A stretch of 64,000 nucleotides of DNA. Origin: JBBQXK01 sp052387255 (GTDB lineage Bacteria > Pseudomonadota > Alphaproteobacteria > Rhodobacterales > Rhodobacteraceae). The DNA is taken from assembly GCA_052387255.1 (NCBI GenBank), contig JBQTJI010000024.1, positions 85,998 to 149,997 of the forward strand, written 5' to 3'. Within the stretch, counting starts at the first letter, position 1, and the number at the start of each line of letters is the position of its first letter. A program made the position numbers and the translations under genes. Below, piece after piece: positions 34,635-44,028 of this stretch. Below the pieces are notes generated by a model. That model searched no databases. It was not told the origin of the DNA and was given only the letters and a program-made list of their open reading frames with translations.

Positions 34635-37247
34635 TCAGAGCTTTGACTTGAGCGCGTAGAGTGTCTCCAGCGCCTGTTTCGGCGTCAGGTCATCGGGGTT
34701 GATCGCCCTGAGCGCCTCTTCCAGGACAGGCCGCTTCGGTGCGGGCGGTGGGGCAGTCGGCGTGGCGCGAAACAGGGGCAGGTCGTCGACCAGCGCCAGG
34801 GGCCGCGCGCCGCCTTGCCGTTCGCCCGATTCGAGCGCGACAAGCACCGCTTTCGCCCGCTCGATCACGCTTGGCGGCAGCCCCGCCAGCCGCGCCACCT
34901 GCACGCCATAGGACCGGTCGGCGGCCCCCATGCGCACCTCGTGCAGGAAGATCACGTCACCCTCCCACTCCTTGACCCGCACCGTGGCGTTGGCCACGCC
35001 GGGCAGGCGGGCGGACAGCGCCGTCATCTCGTGGTAATGCGTGGCGAACAGCGCGCGGCAGCGGTTGACGCCGTGCAGATGCTCCATCACCGCCCAGGCG
35101 ATGGACAGGCCGTCATAGGTCGCCGTGCCGCGCCCGATCTCGTCCAGGATCACCAGGGCGCGGTCGTCGGCCTGGTTCAGGATCGCCGCCGTCTCCACCA
35201 TCTCGACCATGAAGGTCGACCGCCCCCGCGCCAGGTCGTCCGAGGCCCCCACACGGCTGAACAACTGGCTGACCAGGCCGATCCGGGCGGCGCGCGCGGG
35301 GACAAAGCTGCCCGCCTGCGCCAGGAGCGCGATCAGTGCATTCTGCCGCAGGAAGGTCGACTTGCCCGCCATGTTCGGCCCGGTCAGCAACCAGATCGCC
35401 GGGGTGTCGCCGGGCGTCAGGGCGCAGTCGTTGGCGACAAAGGTTGCACGCCCCTCGCGCCGCAGGGCCCGCTCCACCACGGGGTGACGGCCGCCCTCGA
35501 CCACGAAGGCGCGGCTGTCGTCGACCACCGGCGCAGTCCAGTCGCCGCCGCCGGCAAGTTCGGCCAGCGCCGCCGTCACGTCGATCTCGGCCAGCGCCTG
35601 CGAAACCGCCGCAAGGGGGGCGGCCAGCGCCACCACCGCCGCCCGCAGGGCCGCATAGTGCCGCTTCTCGATCTCGACGGCATGGCCACCCGCATTCAGG
35701 ATGCGAGATTCGAGGTCGCTGAGGTCGACCGTCGTGAACCGCACCTGGCCCGCCGTGGTCTGCCGGTGCAGGAAGGTCGCCGACACGGGCGGCGCGCGCA
35801 ACCGGTCGCCGTGGGCGGTCGTGGTCTCGATGAAATAGCCCAGCACGTTGTTGTGCTTGATGCGCAGGCCCGGCACCCCGGTCATCGCCGCATAGTCCGC
35901 CTGCAGCGCCGCGATCCGCCCGCGCCCCTGGTCCCGCAGCAGCCGCGTGTCGTCGAGTTCCGCGTCGAACCCCTCGGCCACGAACCCCCCGTCGCGCACC
36001 AGCAGCGGCGGTTCCGCCACCAGCGCCCGCGCCAGCAGGCCGCGTACCTCGTCCAGTCCGGTCAGCGCCGCCATCGCCTGCGCCAGCAGCGGCGGCATCC
36101 CCGCGTCCATCGTGGCGATCACCGCCGCGCGGTCCAGCCCCGCCCCGATCGCCACCAGATCGCGCGGGCCGCCCCGGTCCAGCGCCAGCCGCGACAGTGC
36201 GCGGTCAAGGTCGGGCACGCGGCGCAGTTCGGCCCGCAGGGTATCGCGCAGCCGGGCCGCCTGCACCAGATGCGCCACCCCCTCCAGCCGCGCATGGATC
36301 ACCGCCAGATCGCGCGACGGGGCCGACAGCCGCCGTTCCAAGAGCCGCGCCCCCGGCCCGGTCAGCGTGCGGTCCACGGTGGCCAGCAGCGACCCCTCGC
36401 GCCCGCCCGCCAGGGCTGCCGTCAGTTCCAGGTTGCGCCGCGTCGCGGGGTCGATGGCCATGGCCTCGTCCGCGCCTTCGCGGACCGGGGGTCGCAGCAG
36501 CGGCAGGTTCCCCCGCTGCGTCAGGTCCAGATACCCGACCAGCGCCCCCATCGCCGCCAGGTCCGCCCGCGAAAACGTCCCGAACCCGGCCATCGAGGCC
36601 ACGCCGAACAGGCCGCACAGCCGCCGTTCGGCACCCGTGCTGTCGAACGACGAGGCCGCCACCGGCGTCGTCGCCAGATCGACCCCGTCCAGCACGCGCC
36701 CCTCGGCCACCAGCACCTCGCGCGGGGCCAGACGCGCCAGTTCCAGGGGCAGCCGACCCGCCTCGCAGGCCATCACCCGGAACTCGCCGGTCGAGATGTC
36801 GGCCCAGGCCAGCGCGCCGTCGCCCCGCACCTCGGCAAAGGCGGCCAGCCAGTTGTTCCGCCGCGCCTCCAGCAGCGTGTCCTCGGTCAGCGTGCCGGGC
36901 GTGACCAGCCGCACCACGTCGCGCGCGACGACCGCCTTGGACCCCCGCTTCCTCGCCTCGGCCGGATCTTCCAGCTGCTCCGCGATAGCAACCCGAAATC
37001 CCTTGCGGATCAGCGTCATGAGGTAGTCGTCCGACCGCACGACCGGAACCCCGCACATCGGGATCGCCGCACCCGCATGAACCCCCCGCGACGTCAGCGC
37101 GATGTCCAGTGCGGCACTGGCCGCCACGGCATCGTCAAAGAACATCTCGTAGAAATCGCCCATCCGGTAGAACAGCAGGGCATCCGGATGCCGCGCCTTG
37201 ATCTCCAGATACTGCGCCATCATGGGCGAGGCAGCGGTGTCGGTCAC
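34635..37247 (-). CDS. mutS: DNA mismatch repair protein MutS
   Basis: 870 residues, full length. The mismatch-reading motif DFYEMF lies near residue 32. The ATPase domain has GPNMAGKSTFLRQ (Walker A) near residue 625, VILDEIGRGTATYDGLSIAW, and ATHYHEMTAL. Recognises mispairs with MutL. The C-terminal tail ends ALETLYALKSKL. Confidence 0.96.
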   Translation of the reverse strand: MTDTAASPMMAQYLEIKARHPDALLFYRMGDFYEMFFDDAVAASAALDIALTSRGVHAGAAIPMCGVPVVRSDDYLMTLIRKGFRVAIAEQLEDPAEARKRGSKAVVARDVVRLVTPGTLTEDTLLEARRNNWLAAFAEVRGDGALAWADISTGEFRVMACEAGRLPLELARLAPREVLVAEGRVLDGVDLATTPVAASSFDSTGAERRLCGLFGVASMAGFGTFSRADLAAMGALVGYLDLTQRGNLPLLRPPVREGADEAMAIDPATRRNLELTAALAGGREGSLLATVDRTLTGPGARLLERRLSAPSRDLAVIHARLEGVAHLVQAARLRDTLRAELRRVPDLDRALSRLALDRGGPRDLVAIGAGLDRAAVIATMDAGMPPLLAQAMAALTGLDEVRGLLARALVAEPPLLVRDGGFVAEGFDAELDDTRLLRDQGRGRIAALQADYAAMTGVPGLRIKHNNVLGYFIETTTAHGDRLRAPPVSATFLHRQTTAGQVRFTTVDLSDLESRILNAGGHAVEIEKRHYAALRAAVVALAAPLAAVSQALAEIDVTAALAELAGGGDWTAPVVDDSRAFVVEGGRHPVVERALRREGRATFVANDCALTPGDTPAIWLLTGPNMAGKSTFLRQNALIALLAQAGSFVPARAARIGLVSQLFSRVGASDDLARGRSTFMVEMVETAAILNQADDRALVILDEIGRGTATYDGLSIAWAVMEHLHGVNRCRALFATHYHEMTALSARLPGVANATVRVKEWEGDVIFLHEVRMGAADRSYGVQVARLAGLPPSVIERAKAVLVALESGERQGGARPLALVDDLPLFRATPTAPPPAPKRPVLEEALRAINPDDLTPKQALETLYALKSKL

Positions 37248-37307
37248 GCGTGTTCCCCTGTTCCGGGGGGAACCCTAGCAATGGATGCCGCAGGGGGAAA
37301 GCCGCCC

Positions 37308-37925
37308 TTAGCCTGCGAAGGCCGCCTGCGGACCCCACAGGGCGCGCACCCTCTGATCGCGTCCGCAGGCCTCGCGGTACAGCTTGTAGGCGACCGACTT
37401 CTTGCGCGGCCCGAACCGCGTGACGATCACCTTCGACTGGCGATAATAGTCCTGGTGATAGGCATCGGCCGGCCAGAACCGCCCCGCAGGCAGGATCGGC
37501 GTCACGATCCGCGCGCCCAGCACGTTGCCGGCTTCGGCCTTTGCCGCCTCGGCCGCCGCCTTCTGTTCGACCCCCTTCGCGAACACCGCCGTGCGATAGC
37601 TGTCGCCCCGGTCGCAGAACTGCCCCCCGGCGTCGGTCGGATCGACCGAGCGGAAGAACAGCCGCAGGATCTCGGCATAGCTGATCCGCGCGGGGTCAAA
37701 GGTGATCTCGACCGCTTCGTAGTGCCCGGTGCCCCCGTCGGTGACCTGCTCATAGGTGGGATCGGCCGCCGACCCGCCTGCGAACCCCGACACCACCTTG
37801 GTGACGCCGCCGACCCCCTCGAAATCGGCCTCGACGCACCAGAAACAGCCGCCCGCAAGGATGGCCTTTTCGGCATGGGCGGCCCCCGGAAGGGCCAATA
37901 GCAGGGCAAGGGCAAGACGCAGCAT
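37308..37925 (-). CDS. msrA: Peptide-methionine (S)-S-oxide reductase MsrA, exported form
   Basis: 205 residues. A clear signal peptide (residues 1-18, cleavage after AHA) precedes the catalytic motif GGCFWCVEADF with Cys27, so the enzyme should repair oxidised methionine in the periplasm rather than the cytosol. Also seen are FDPARISYAEILRLFF and later DAYHQDYY. The ATG at 37925 is the only start that keeps the motif near the N-terminus. Confidence 0.9.
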   Translation of the reverse strand: MLRLALALLLALPGAAHAEKAILAGGCFWCVEADFEGVGGVTKVVSGFAGGSAADPTYEQVTDGGTGHYEAVEITFDPARISYAEILRLFFRSVDPTDAGGQFCDRGDSYRTAVFAKGVEQKAAAEAAKAEAGNVLGARIVTPILPAGRFWPADAYHQDYYRQSKVIVTRFGPRKKSVAYKLYREACGRDQRVRALWGPQAAFAG

Positions 37926-38071
37926 CGGGCGCTCTCCTGGACAACGACGTCAGACCTGCGCCGTGGCACACAATCCGTCCACTCACCCCGCCGTGAGGTC
38001 ACGCAAGGGTGATGCTGCCCCTTCACCCCGCCACCGGAACCGCCTAGCCTGCGCCGCGACAGGAGGGCCCG

Positions 38072-38968
38072 ATGACCGACACCTTCAGCCACGCCGCCGA
38101 AGAAGACGCGCGCAACGAAACGCTCATGCTCTACGTCAACGGGCGCATCCTGCCCAAGGCAGAGGCCGTCGTGTCGGTCTATGACGCTGGCTTCATGCTG
38201 GGTGACGGCGTTTGGGAAGGCATCCGCCTGTACAACGGCGCTTGGGCCTTTCTCGACGAACACATGGACCGCCTGTTCGAGGCGGCCAAGGCCATCGACC
38301 TGACCATCGGCATGACCAAGGACCAGGTGAAGCAGGCGATCTTCGACACCCAGGCCGCGAACGCGATGACGACCGACGCCCATTGCCGCCTGATGGTGAC
38401 GCGGGGCATCAAGACCCGGCCCTTCCAGCACCCGCGCCTGGCGCAAGCGGGGCCGACCGTCGCCATCATCATGGAACATTCCCGCCCCCGCCACCCCCGC
38501 CCGCTGCGGCTGGCCACCGTACCCCACCTGCGCGGGCTGCCGATGACGCAGGACCCCAAGCTGAACAGCCACTCCAAGCTGAACTGCATCCTCGCCTGCA
38601 TCGCCGCCGACAAGGCGGGCGCGGACGAGGCGCTGATGCTGGACATCCACGGCTTCGTAAACACCACGAATGCCTGCAACGTCTTCATCGTCCGCCGGGG
38701 GCAGGTCTGGACCAGCACCGGCGACTACTGCATGAACGGCATCACGCGGGCCAAGGTGATCGACCTGTGCCGCGCCAACGGCATTCCGGTCTTCGAACGC
38801 AACTACAGCCTGGTCGATGTGTACGGCGCGGACGAGATGTTCCTGACCGGCACTTTCGGCGCGCAGACCCCGGTGGCCGAAGTCGACGGACGGGTGATCG
38901 GAACCGGGCAGATGGGGCCGGTGACGGAACGCCTGCGCGGCCTGTACAAGGCGCTGGTCGGGGCATGA
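38072..38968 (+). CDS. Aminotransferase class IV (branched-chain/D-amino acid type)
   Basis: 298 residues. PLP enzyme of fold type IV. VSVYDAGFMLGDGVWEGIR near residue 35 is the family signature, and the PLP lysine is expected in SHSKLNCILA near residue 167. Substrate motifs resemble neither IlvE nor D-alanine aminotransferase closely enough to choose. It is followed 43 bp later by a sulfotransferase-like gene. Confidence 0.82.
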   Translation: MTDTFSHAAEEDARNETLMLYVNGRILPKAEAVVSVYDAGFMLGDGVWEGIRLYNGAWAFLDEHMDRLFEAAKAIDLTIGMTKDQVKQAIFDTQAANAMTTDAHCRLMVTRGIKTRPFQHPRLAQAGPTVAIIMEHSRPRHPRPLRLATVPHLRGLPMTQDPKLNSHSKLNCILACIAADKAGADEALMLDIHGFVNTTNACNVFIVRRGQVWTSTGDYCMNGITRAKVIDLCRANGIPVFERNYSLVDVYGADEMFLTGTFGAQTPVAEVDGRVIGTGQMGPVTERLRGLYKALVGA

Positions 38969-39011
38969 ACGTACGTACGCAAGGAAGACGTCAGGAAGAC
39001 GGAAAGAAGAC

Positions 39012-39728
39012 ATGAGAATTGCCATGTGGTCCGGCCCCCGGAACCTGTCCACCGCCATGATGTATGCCTTCGCCGCGCGCGGCGACTGCGCCGTCTGGGA
39101 CGAGCCGTTCTATGCCGCCTACTTGACCCTGACCGGCCTTGACCACCCGATGAAGGCCGAGATTCTTGCGGCAGGGGACGCCGATCATGCCCGCGTTGCA
39201 GCGGCCTGCGCGGGGCCTGCGCCGGACGGGCAGCCGCTGTTCTACCAAAAGCACATGACGCACCACATGGTGCCGGAAATCCCCATGGATTTCATGGACA
39301 TGTGCCAGAACGTGTTCCTCATCCGCCATCCCGCCCGGGTGATCGCCAGCTATGCCGCCAAGCGCGAAGATCCGACACTCCTGGATCTGGGTTTCGTCCA
39401 GCAGGCCGCACTCTTCGATCGTCAGGCGAATCGCCTCGGACGCGCGCCCCTGGTCATCGATAGCGCCGATATCCGTGCCAACCCCCAGGAATCCCTGACG
39501 AAACTCTGCGCGGCGCTGGGCATCTCCTTCACCGACCGCATGCTTTCCTGGCCGGCCGGCCCCAAACCCCAGGATGGCGTCTGGGCACCGCACTGGTACT
39601 GGGCCGTGCATCGCTCGACCGGGTTCGACGCGGCGGTAGGGGGCTTGCCGGAACTTCCGGCCGACTATCAACATCTGGCAGACCTCGCCTTAAATTACTA
39701 CCAAAGGCTGCGTATCCATGCGCTGTGA
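39012..39728 (+). CDS. Sulfotransferase-like P-loop protein
   Basis: 238 residues. The N-terminal MWSGPRNLSTAMMYAF matches the phosphate-binding loop of sulfotransferases that bind PAPS, and VFLIRHPARVIASYAAKRED near residue 97 matches the 3'-phosphate-binding segment. The real reaction is unknown; many relatives are annotated only by fold. It follows the class IV aminotransferase, a pairing that I recall as a single fused protein in plants (branched-chain-aminotransferase-like proteins). The purine-rich leader GAAGACGGAAAGAAGAC gives its ribosome site. Confidence 0.7.
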   Translation: MRIAMWSGPRNLSTAMMYAFAARGDCAVWDEPFYAAYLTLTGLDHPMKAEILAAGDADHARVAAACAGPAPDGQPLFYQKHMTHHMVPEIPMDFMDMCQNVFLIRHPARVIASYAAKREDPTLLDLGFVQQAALFDRQANRLGRAPLVIDSADIRANPQESLTKLCAALGISFTDRMLSWPAGPKPQDGVWAPHWYWAVHRSTGFDAAVGGLPELPADYQHLADLALNYYQRLRIHAL

Positions 39729-39843
39729 TCGCGTGTGTGCCCCGTCCCCGGGCACTATTCACGCAGTTGTCACCCGGCAGGGGTAACCAGTTTTTCCTTT
39801 CCGGCGAATGCTGTCTCAACCTTTGCCCCTGAAGGAGCCGCCG

Positions 39844-40299
39844 ATGCCCAGCCCCGCTTTCCGATGGCTCGCCGCCCTGGCGATCACCCTTGCCCCGCCC
39901 GCCCTTGCCGCCGAGGGCGAAAGGCTTACCGTCAAGGGCGAACTCATTGATACCTGGTGCTATTTCTCGGGCGTGATGGGCGGCCCCGATGCCGTTGTCG
40001 GCTCGGCCCACCACACCTGCGCGCTGTGGTGCTCGGCGGGCGGCATCCCCGTGGGGCTTTTGGCCGAGGATGGTCAGGTCTACATGGTGCTGAAAATCGA
40101 GGGCAGCGACACCTCCAATGGTGGCGACACGCTGCTGTCGCTGGCCAGCGACACGATCACGGCGGATGGGCTGGTCTACCGGCAGGATGGCCTGAACTAC
40201 ATCGTCGTCGAGAAAGTCGTGTCGAACGAAGGCATTACGCGGCTGAACCACGAAGATTACGGCCCCGTCCCCGATTTCGCCATTCCGGAGCCGAAGTAA
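39844..40299 (+). CDS. Secreted protein with Cys/His motif, unknown function
   Basis: 151 residues from the ATG at 39844, preceded by AAGGAG. Signal peptide of about 23 residues (cleavage near LAA). The mature protein has Cys39, His56, His57, Cys59 and Cys63 within DTWCYFSG and HHTCALWCSAGGIPVGLL, a pattern able to bind a metal or heme. It heads a three-gene unit whose last member is a SCO protein, so a role in copper or cytochrome assembly is plausible. Its stop overlaps the next start (TAATG). Confidence 0.65.
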   Translation: MPSPAFRWLAALAITLAPPALAAEGERLTVKGELIDTWCYFSGVMGGPDAVVGSAHHTCALWCSAGGIPVGLLAEDGQVYMVLKIEGSDTSNGGDTLLSLASDTITADGLVYRQDGLNYIVVEKVVSNEGITRLNHEDYGPVPDFAIPEPK

Positions 40300-40868
40300 T
40301 GATCGCCCGTCTCGCCGCTGCCGCGCTCCTGCTTGCCACCCCCGTGTTTTCGCAGGACTTTTCGGCCGGGTCCAAGGCCGCACCGTGGAACCTCTACGCC
40401 GAATCTCCCGCCCTGTTCGAGGCGACCGTCGTCGATCCCTTGTGTGTGCTGACCGGGGACTGCCCCGCCGATTGCGGTGCGGGCAAGCGCCAGCTGGCGC
40501 TTCTGCGCAGCGCCGACCAGGCGATGATCCTGCCGCTCAAGAACACCCAGCCGGTCTTTACCGGGGCGGCGAACGACCTGCAGCCCTATTGCGGCAAGGT
40601 GGTCGAGGTCGATGGCCTGACGCTGACCGACCCCGACATCGGGCTGCAGAATGTCTTCCAGATCCAGCTGATCCGCGAAAAGGGGGCCGCCGACTGGGCC
40701 AAGACCAACCGCTGGACCAAGGACTGGCAGGCGGCCAATCCCGATGTACCGGGCAAGGAACCCTGGTTCCGCCGCGACCCACGCGTCAACGCCGACATCG
40801 CGAAGGACGGCTACTTCGGGCTCGGCCTCGAGGTTGACGCCGCCGCCATCAAGGCGTTGTTCGAATGA
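40299..40868 (+). CDS. Secreted Cys-containing protein, unknown function
   Basis: 189 residues with a signal peptide ending near SQ (residues 18-19). Cys49, Cys55 and Cys59 lie in DPLCVLTGDCPADCG, and Cys98 in LQPYC. No family was recognised. It is coupled by overlaps to the preceding secreted gene and to the SCO gene after it, so it is likely periplasmic and part of the same process. Confidence 0.62.
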   Translation: MIARLAAAALLLATPVFSQDFSAGSKAAPWNLYAESPALFEATVVDPLCVLTGDCPADCGAGKRQLALLRSADQAMILPLKNTQPVFTGAANDLQPYCGKVVEVDGLTLTDPDIGLQNVFQIQLIREKGAADWAKTNRWTKDWQAANPDVPGKEPWFRRDPRVNADIAKDGYFGLGLEVDAAAIKALFE

Positions 40869-41464
40869 GGATTCCGGCGCTTCTGATCGCGGCGCTGCTG
40901 GCCGCTCCGGCAGCCGCGCACGACAGCCAGCCGCACGCCAGGACGCTGCCCGCCCCCGCCGGGCAGGCCCTGCCGCTGCCTTTGGGCGGACCGTTCCGGC
41001 TGACCGACCAGCACGGCCGCGAAAGGACCGAGGTCGATCCCGACGGCCGCCTGCAACTTCTGTTCTTCGGCTATGCAGCCTGCGAAAGCATCTGCTCGGT
41101 CGCCCTGCCGCAAATGGCGGGCCTTGCCGCCCGCCTGCGGGCAAAGGGCATCCCGATCCGGCCCGTGATGATCACCGTCGACCCCGACCGCGATACCGGC
41201 CCCGCGATGGACCGCGTCCTCGCCCCGCTCGACCCCGACTTCGTCGGCCTCACCGGATCGCCCGAGGCGCTGGAAGCTGCCTACCGCCATTTCGCCGTCG
41301 AGAACGAGGTCGTCTTCATCAACCCCGCAGGCCAGCCCGTCTATGCCCACGGCAGCCTTCTGTACCTGCTGGACGGGCAGGGCAGGTTCCTGACGCTGAT
41401 CCCGCCGATCCTGTCCGACGACAGGGCCGAGGCGATCATCGCGGCGTTTGCGCCACCCGGCTGA
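40865..41464 (+). CDS. SCO1/SenC family copper protein
   Basis: 199 residues with a signal peptide. The copper site of SCO proteins is present: Cys73 and Cys77 (CESIC) and His162 (AHGSLLYLLD). Such thioredoxin-fold proteins help load the CuA centre of cytochrome oxidase or act as thiol-disulfide reductants. The FFGYAAC and VMITVDPDRDT segments are typical. It is the third gene of the periplasmic unit and ends 5 bp before the convergent argG stop. Confidence 0.85.
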   Translation: MRIPALLIAALLAAPAAAHDSQPHARTLPAPAGQALPLPLGGPFRLTDQHGRERTEVDPDGRLQLLFFGYAACESICSVALPQMAGLAARLRAKGIPIRPVMITVDPDRDTGPAMDRVLAPLDPDFVGLTGSPEALEAAYRHFAVENEVVFINPAGQPVYAHGSLLYLLDGQGRFLTLIPPILSDDRAEAIIAAFAPPG

Positions 41465-41469
41465 CCGCG

Positions 41470-42696
41470 TCAGCCGCCGACGCGCGCGTTCCGCGCCGCG
41501 ATCAGGCGCAGCCGCAGCGCGTTCAACCGGATGAACCCGGCCGCGTCCTTCTGGTCATAGGCCCCGGCGTCTTCCTCGAAGGTCACATGCTTTTCGCTGT
41601 ACAGCGAATGCCGCGACCACCGCGCCACCGTCCGCACCGATCCCTTGTACAGTTTGACCCGCACCGTTCCCGATACATGATCTTGCGAGCGGTCGATCAG
41701 CGCCTGCAACATCTCGCGTTCCGGGCTGAACCAGAAGCCGTTGTAGATCAGCTCGGCATAGCGCGGCATGACGCTGTCCTTCAGATGCCCCGCCCCTGCA
41801 TCCAGCGTGATCTGCTCGATCCCGCGGTGCGCCTCAAGCAGGATCGTGCCGCCGGGCGTTTCATAGGCCCCGCGCGACTTCATCCCGACAAAGCGGTTCT
41901 CGACCAGGTCCAGACGCCCCACGCCGTGCCGCCCGCCGATGTCGTTCAGCAAGGTCAGCAGGGCGGCGGGCGACAGCGCCTGGCCGTTCACCGCCACCGC
42001 GTCGCCCCGCTCAAACGTGATCTCGACCATCTCGGGCGCGTCCGGGGCCGCCTCGGGGTCGACCGTGCGCTGCCAGACATAGGGCGGCGGCTCGACACCG
42101 GGGTCCTCCAGCACCTTGCCCTCGCTGGATGTGTGCAGCAGGTTCGCATCCACGCTGAACGGGGCCTCGCCCCGCTTGTCCTTGGCTATCGGGATCTGGT
42201 TCGCCTCGGCAAAGGTCAACAGGCTGGTGCGGCTGGACAATGTCCATTCGCGCCAGGGCGCGATCACCCGGATGGCAGGGTCCAGCGCCGCCGCCGACAG
42301 CTCGAACCGCACCTGGTCATTGCCCTTGCCGGTCGCGCCATGGGCCACGGCATCCGCCCCCGTCTCATGCGCGATCCGCACCAGATGCTGCGCGATCAGG
42401 GGCCGCGCGATGGACGTGCCCAAGAGATACAGCCCCTCGTACAATGCGTTCGCCCGGAACATCGGAAACACGAAGTCGCGCACGAACTCTTCGCGCACGT
42501 CGACGATGTGGATGTTCTCCGGCTTGATCCCGAGCAGGATCGCCTTGGCCCGCGCCGGTTCCAGTTCCTCGCCCTGGCCCAGGTCGGCGGTAAAGGTCAC
42601 CACCTCGCAGCCATACTCGGTCTGCAGCCATTTCAGGATGATCGAGGTGTCGAGACCCCCGGAATAGGCAAGGACGACTTTCTTCGGGGCGGACAT
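41470..42696 (-). CDS. argG: Argininosuccinate synthase
   Basis: 408 residues, normal length. ATP pyrophosphatase motif AYSGGLDTSIIL near residue 10. Further family segments are GATGKGNDQVRFE and RGAYETPGGTILLEAHR. Joins citrulline and aspartate in arginine synthesis. Divergent from ilvA. Confidence 0.96.
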   Translation of the reverse strand: MSAPKKVVLAYSGGLDTSIILKWLQTEYGCEVVTFTADLGQGEELEPARAKAILLGIKPENIHIVDVREEFVRDFVFPMFRANALYEGLYLLGTSIARPLIAQHLVRIAHETGADAVAHGATGKGNDQVRFELSAAALDPAIRVIAPWREWTLSSRTSLLTFAEANQIPIAKDKRGEAPFSVDANLLHTSSEGKVLEDPGVEPPPYVWQRTVDPEAAPDAPEMVEITFERGDAVAVNGQALSPAALLTLLNDIGGRHGVGRLDLVENRFVGMKSRGAYETPGGTILLEAHRGIEQITLDAGAGHLKDSVMPRYAELIYNGFWFSPEREMLQALIDRSQDHVSGTVRVKLYKGSVRTVARWSRHSLYSEKHVTFEEDAGAYDQKDAAGFIRLNALRLRLIAARNARVGG

Positions 42697-42783
42697 AGGC
42701 AGAACCTCCGGACACGGACCGCAATCGCCTAGCGTCTTTGGCGGGGCCTTGCAACCTTGGGGCCAAAGCGGCAGTCAGGGCGG

Positions 42784-44022
42784 ATGACCGCATTCCCCGA
42801 CGCCGCCCGCCAGACCACTGCCGCCCTGCGCGCGTTGTTCGATCCGACGCCGCTGCAGCGCAACGACCACCTGTCGGCGCGCTATGACGCCGAGATCTGG
42901 CTCAAGCGCGAGGATCTGTCGCCGGTGCGGTCCTACAAGATCAGGGGCGCATTCAACGCCATGCGCAAGCGGGTGCCGCAGGCCAACCATTTCGCCTGCG
43001 CCAGTGCCGGCAACCACGCCCAGGGTGTGGCCTTCGCCTGTCGTCATTTCGGGGTGCGGGGCACCGTCTTCATGCCGGTGACGACACCGCAGCAGAAGAT
43101 CGACAAGACCCGCGCTTTTGGCGGCACGGCCATCGAGATCGTGCTGACCGGCGACTATTTCGACCAGACGCTGGCCGCCGCGCAGGTATTCTGCAGCGAA
43201 AGCCGGGCGCATTTCCTGTCGCCTTTCGACGACCCCGACGTGATCGAGGGGCAGGCGAGCGTGGGGGTCGAACTGCTGGACCAGCTTGGACAGTCGCCCG
43301 ACCTCGTGATCCTGCCGGTGGGCGGCGGGGGACTGGCCGCCGGGGTGACGGGCTATCTGCGCGCGATGTCGCCCCGGACGGCGTTCCGGTTCGTCGAGCC
43401 CCAAGGCGGGGCCAGCCTGACCGCTGCCTTGTCCTCCGGCGCGCCGGTAAGCCTGCCGCGCATCAACAGCTTTGTCGACGGCGCGGCGGTGGCGCGGATC
43501 GGTGCCGCCAACCACGCGCGGCTGGACTGGATCGACTCCGACCATGTGATCCTTGCCCCCGAGGACCGCATCTGCGTGACGATGCTGGAATTTCTGAACG
43601 TCGAGGGGATCGTGCTGGAACCGGCGGGGGCGCTGTCGGTCGACGTGCTGCCGGAACTGGCGGACCAGATCGCGGGCAAGACCGTGGTCTGCGTGACCTC
43701 CGGCGGCAATTTCGATTTCGAGCGGCTGCCCGAGGTCAGGGAACGCGCGCAGCGCCACCAGGGCCGGAAGAAGTACTTCATCCTGCGCATGCCGCAGCGG
43801 CCCGGAGCCCTGCGCGAGTTCCTGTTCATGCTGGGGCCCGACGACGACATCGCCCGGTTCGAGTACCTGAAGAAATCGGCGCGCAACTTCGGTTCTGTGC
43901 TGATTGGCATCGAGACCAAGGCGGCCCAGAACTTTGCCCTGCTCTTTGCCCGCATGGATGCCGCCGGATTTTCCTATCGCGACATCACGGCGGACGAGGC
44001 GCTGGCCGAATTCCTGATCTGA
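42784..44022 (+). CDS. ilvA: Threonine ammonia-lyase (threonine deaminase)
   Basis: 412 residues from the ATG at 42784. PLP lysine in SYKIRGAFNAM near residue 55, ASAGNHAQGVAFA, and phosphate loop VGGGGLAAGV. The C-terminal 85 residues form an ACT-like regulatory part (ILRMPQRPGALREFLFML), as in the biosynthetic enzyme. First step of isoleucine synthesis. Convergent with the HPt gene. Confidence 0.92.
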   Translation: MTAFPDAARQTTAALRALFDPTPLQRNDHLSARYDAEIWLKREDLSPVRSYKIRGAFNAMRKRVPQANHFACASAGNHAQGVAFACRHFGVRGTVFMPVTTPQQKIDKTRAFGGTAIEIVLTGDYFDQTLAAAQVFCSESRAHFLSPFDDPDVIEGQASVGVELLDQLGQSPDLVILPVGGGGLAAGVTGYLRAMSPRTAFRFVEPQGGASLTAALSSGAPVSLPRINSFVDGAAVARIGAANHARLDWIDSDHVILAPEDRICVTMLEFLNVEGIVLEPAGALSVDVLPELADQIAGKTVVCVTSGGNFDFERLPEVRERAQRHQGRKKYFILRMPQRPGALREFLFMLGPDDDIARFEYLKKSARNFGSVLIGIETKAAQNFALLFARMDAAGFSYRDITADEALAEFLI

Positions 44023-44028
44023 CCGGGG

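Noticed and set aside
34815..37901. Very long open frame antisense to mutS
   Set aside because: It is the low-stop shadow of a GC-rich gene; the minus-strand frame is a full MutS with all motifs. The translation of the plus frame is Arg/His/Gln-rich without any domain.
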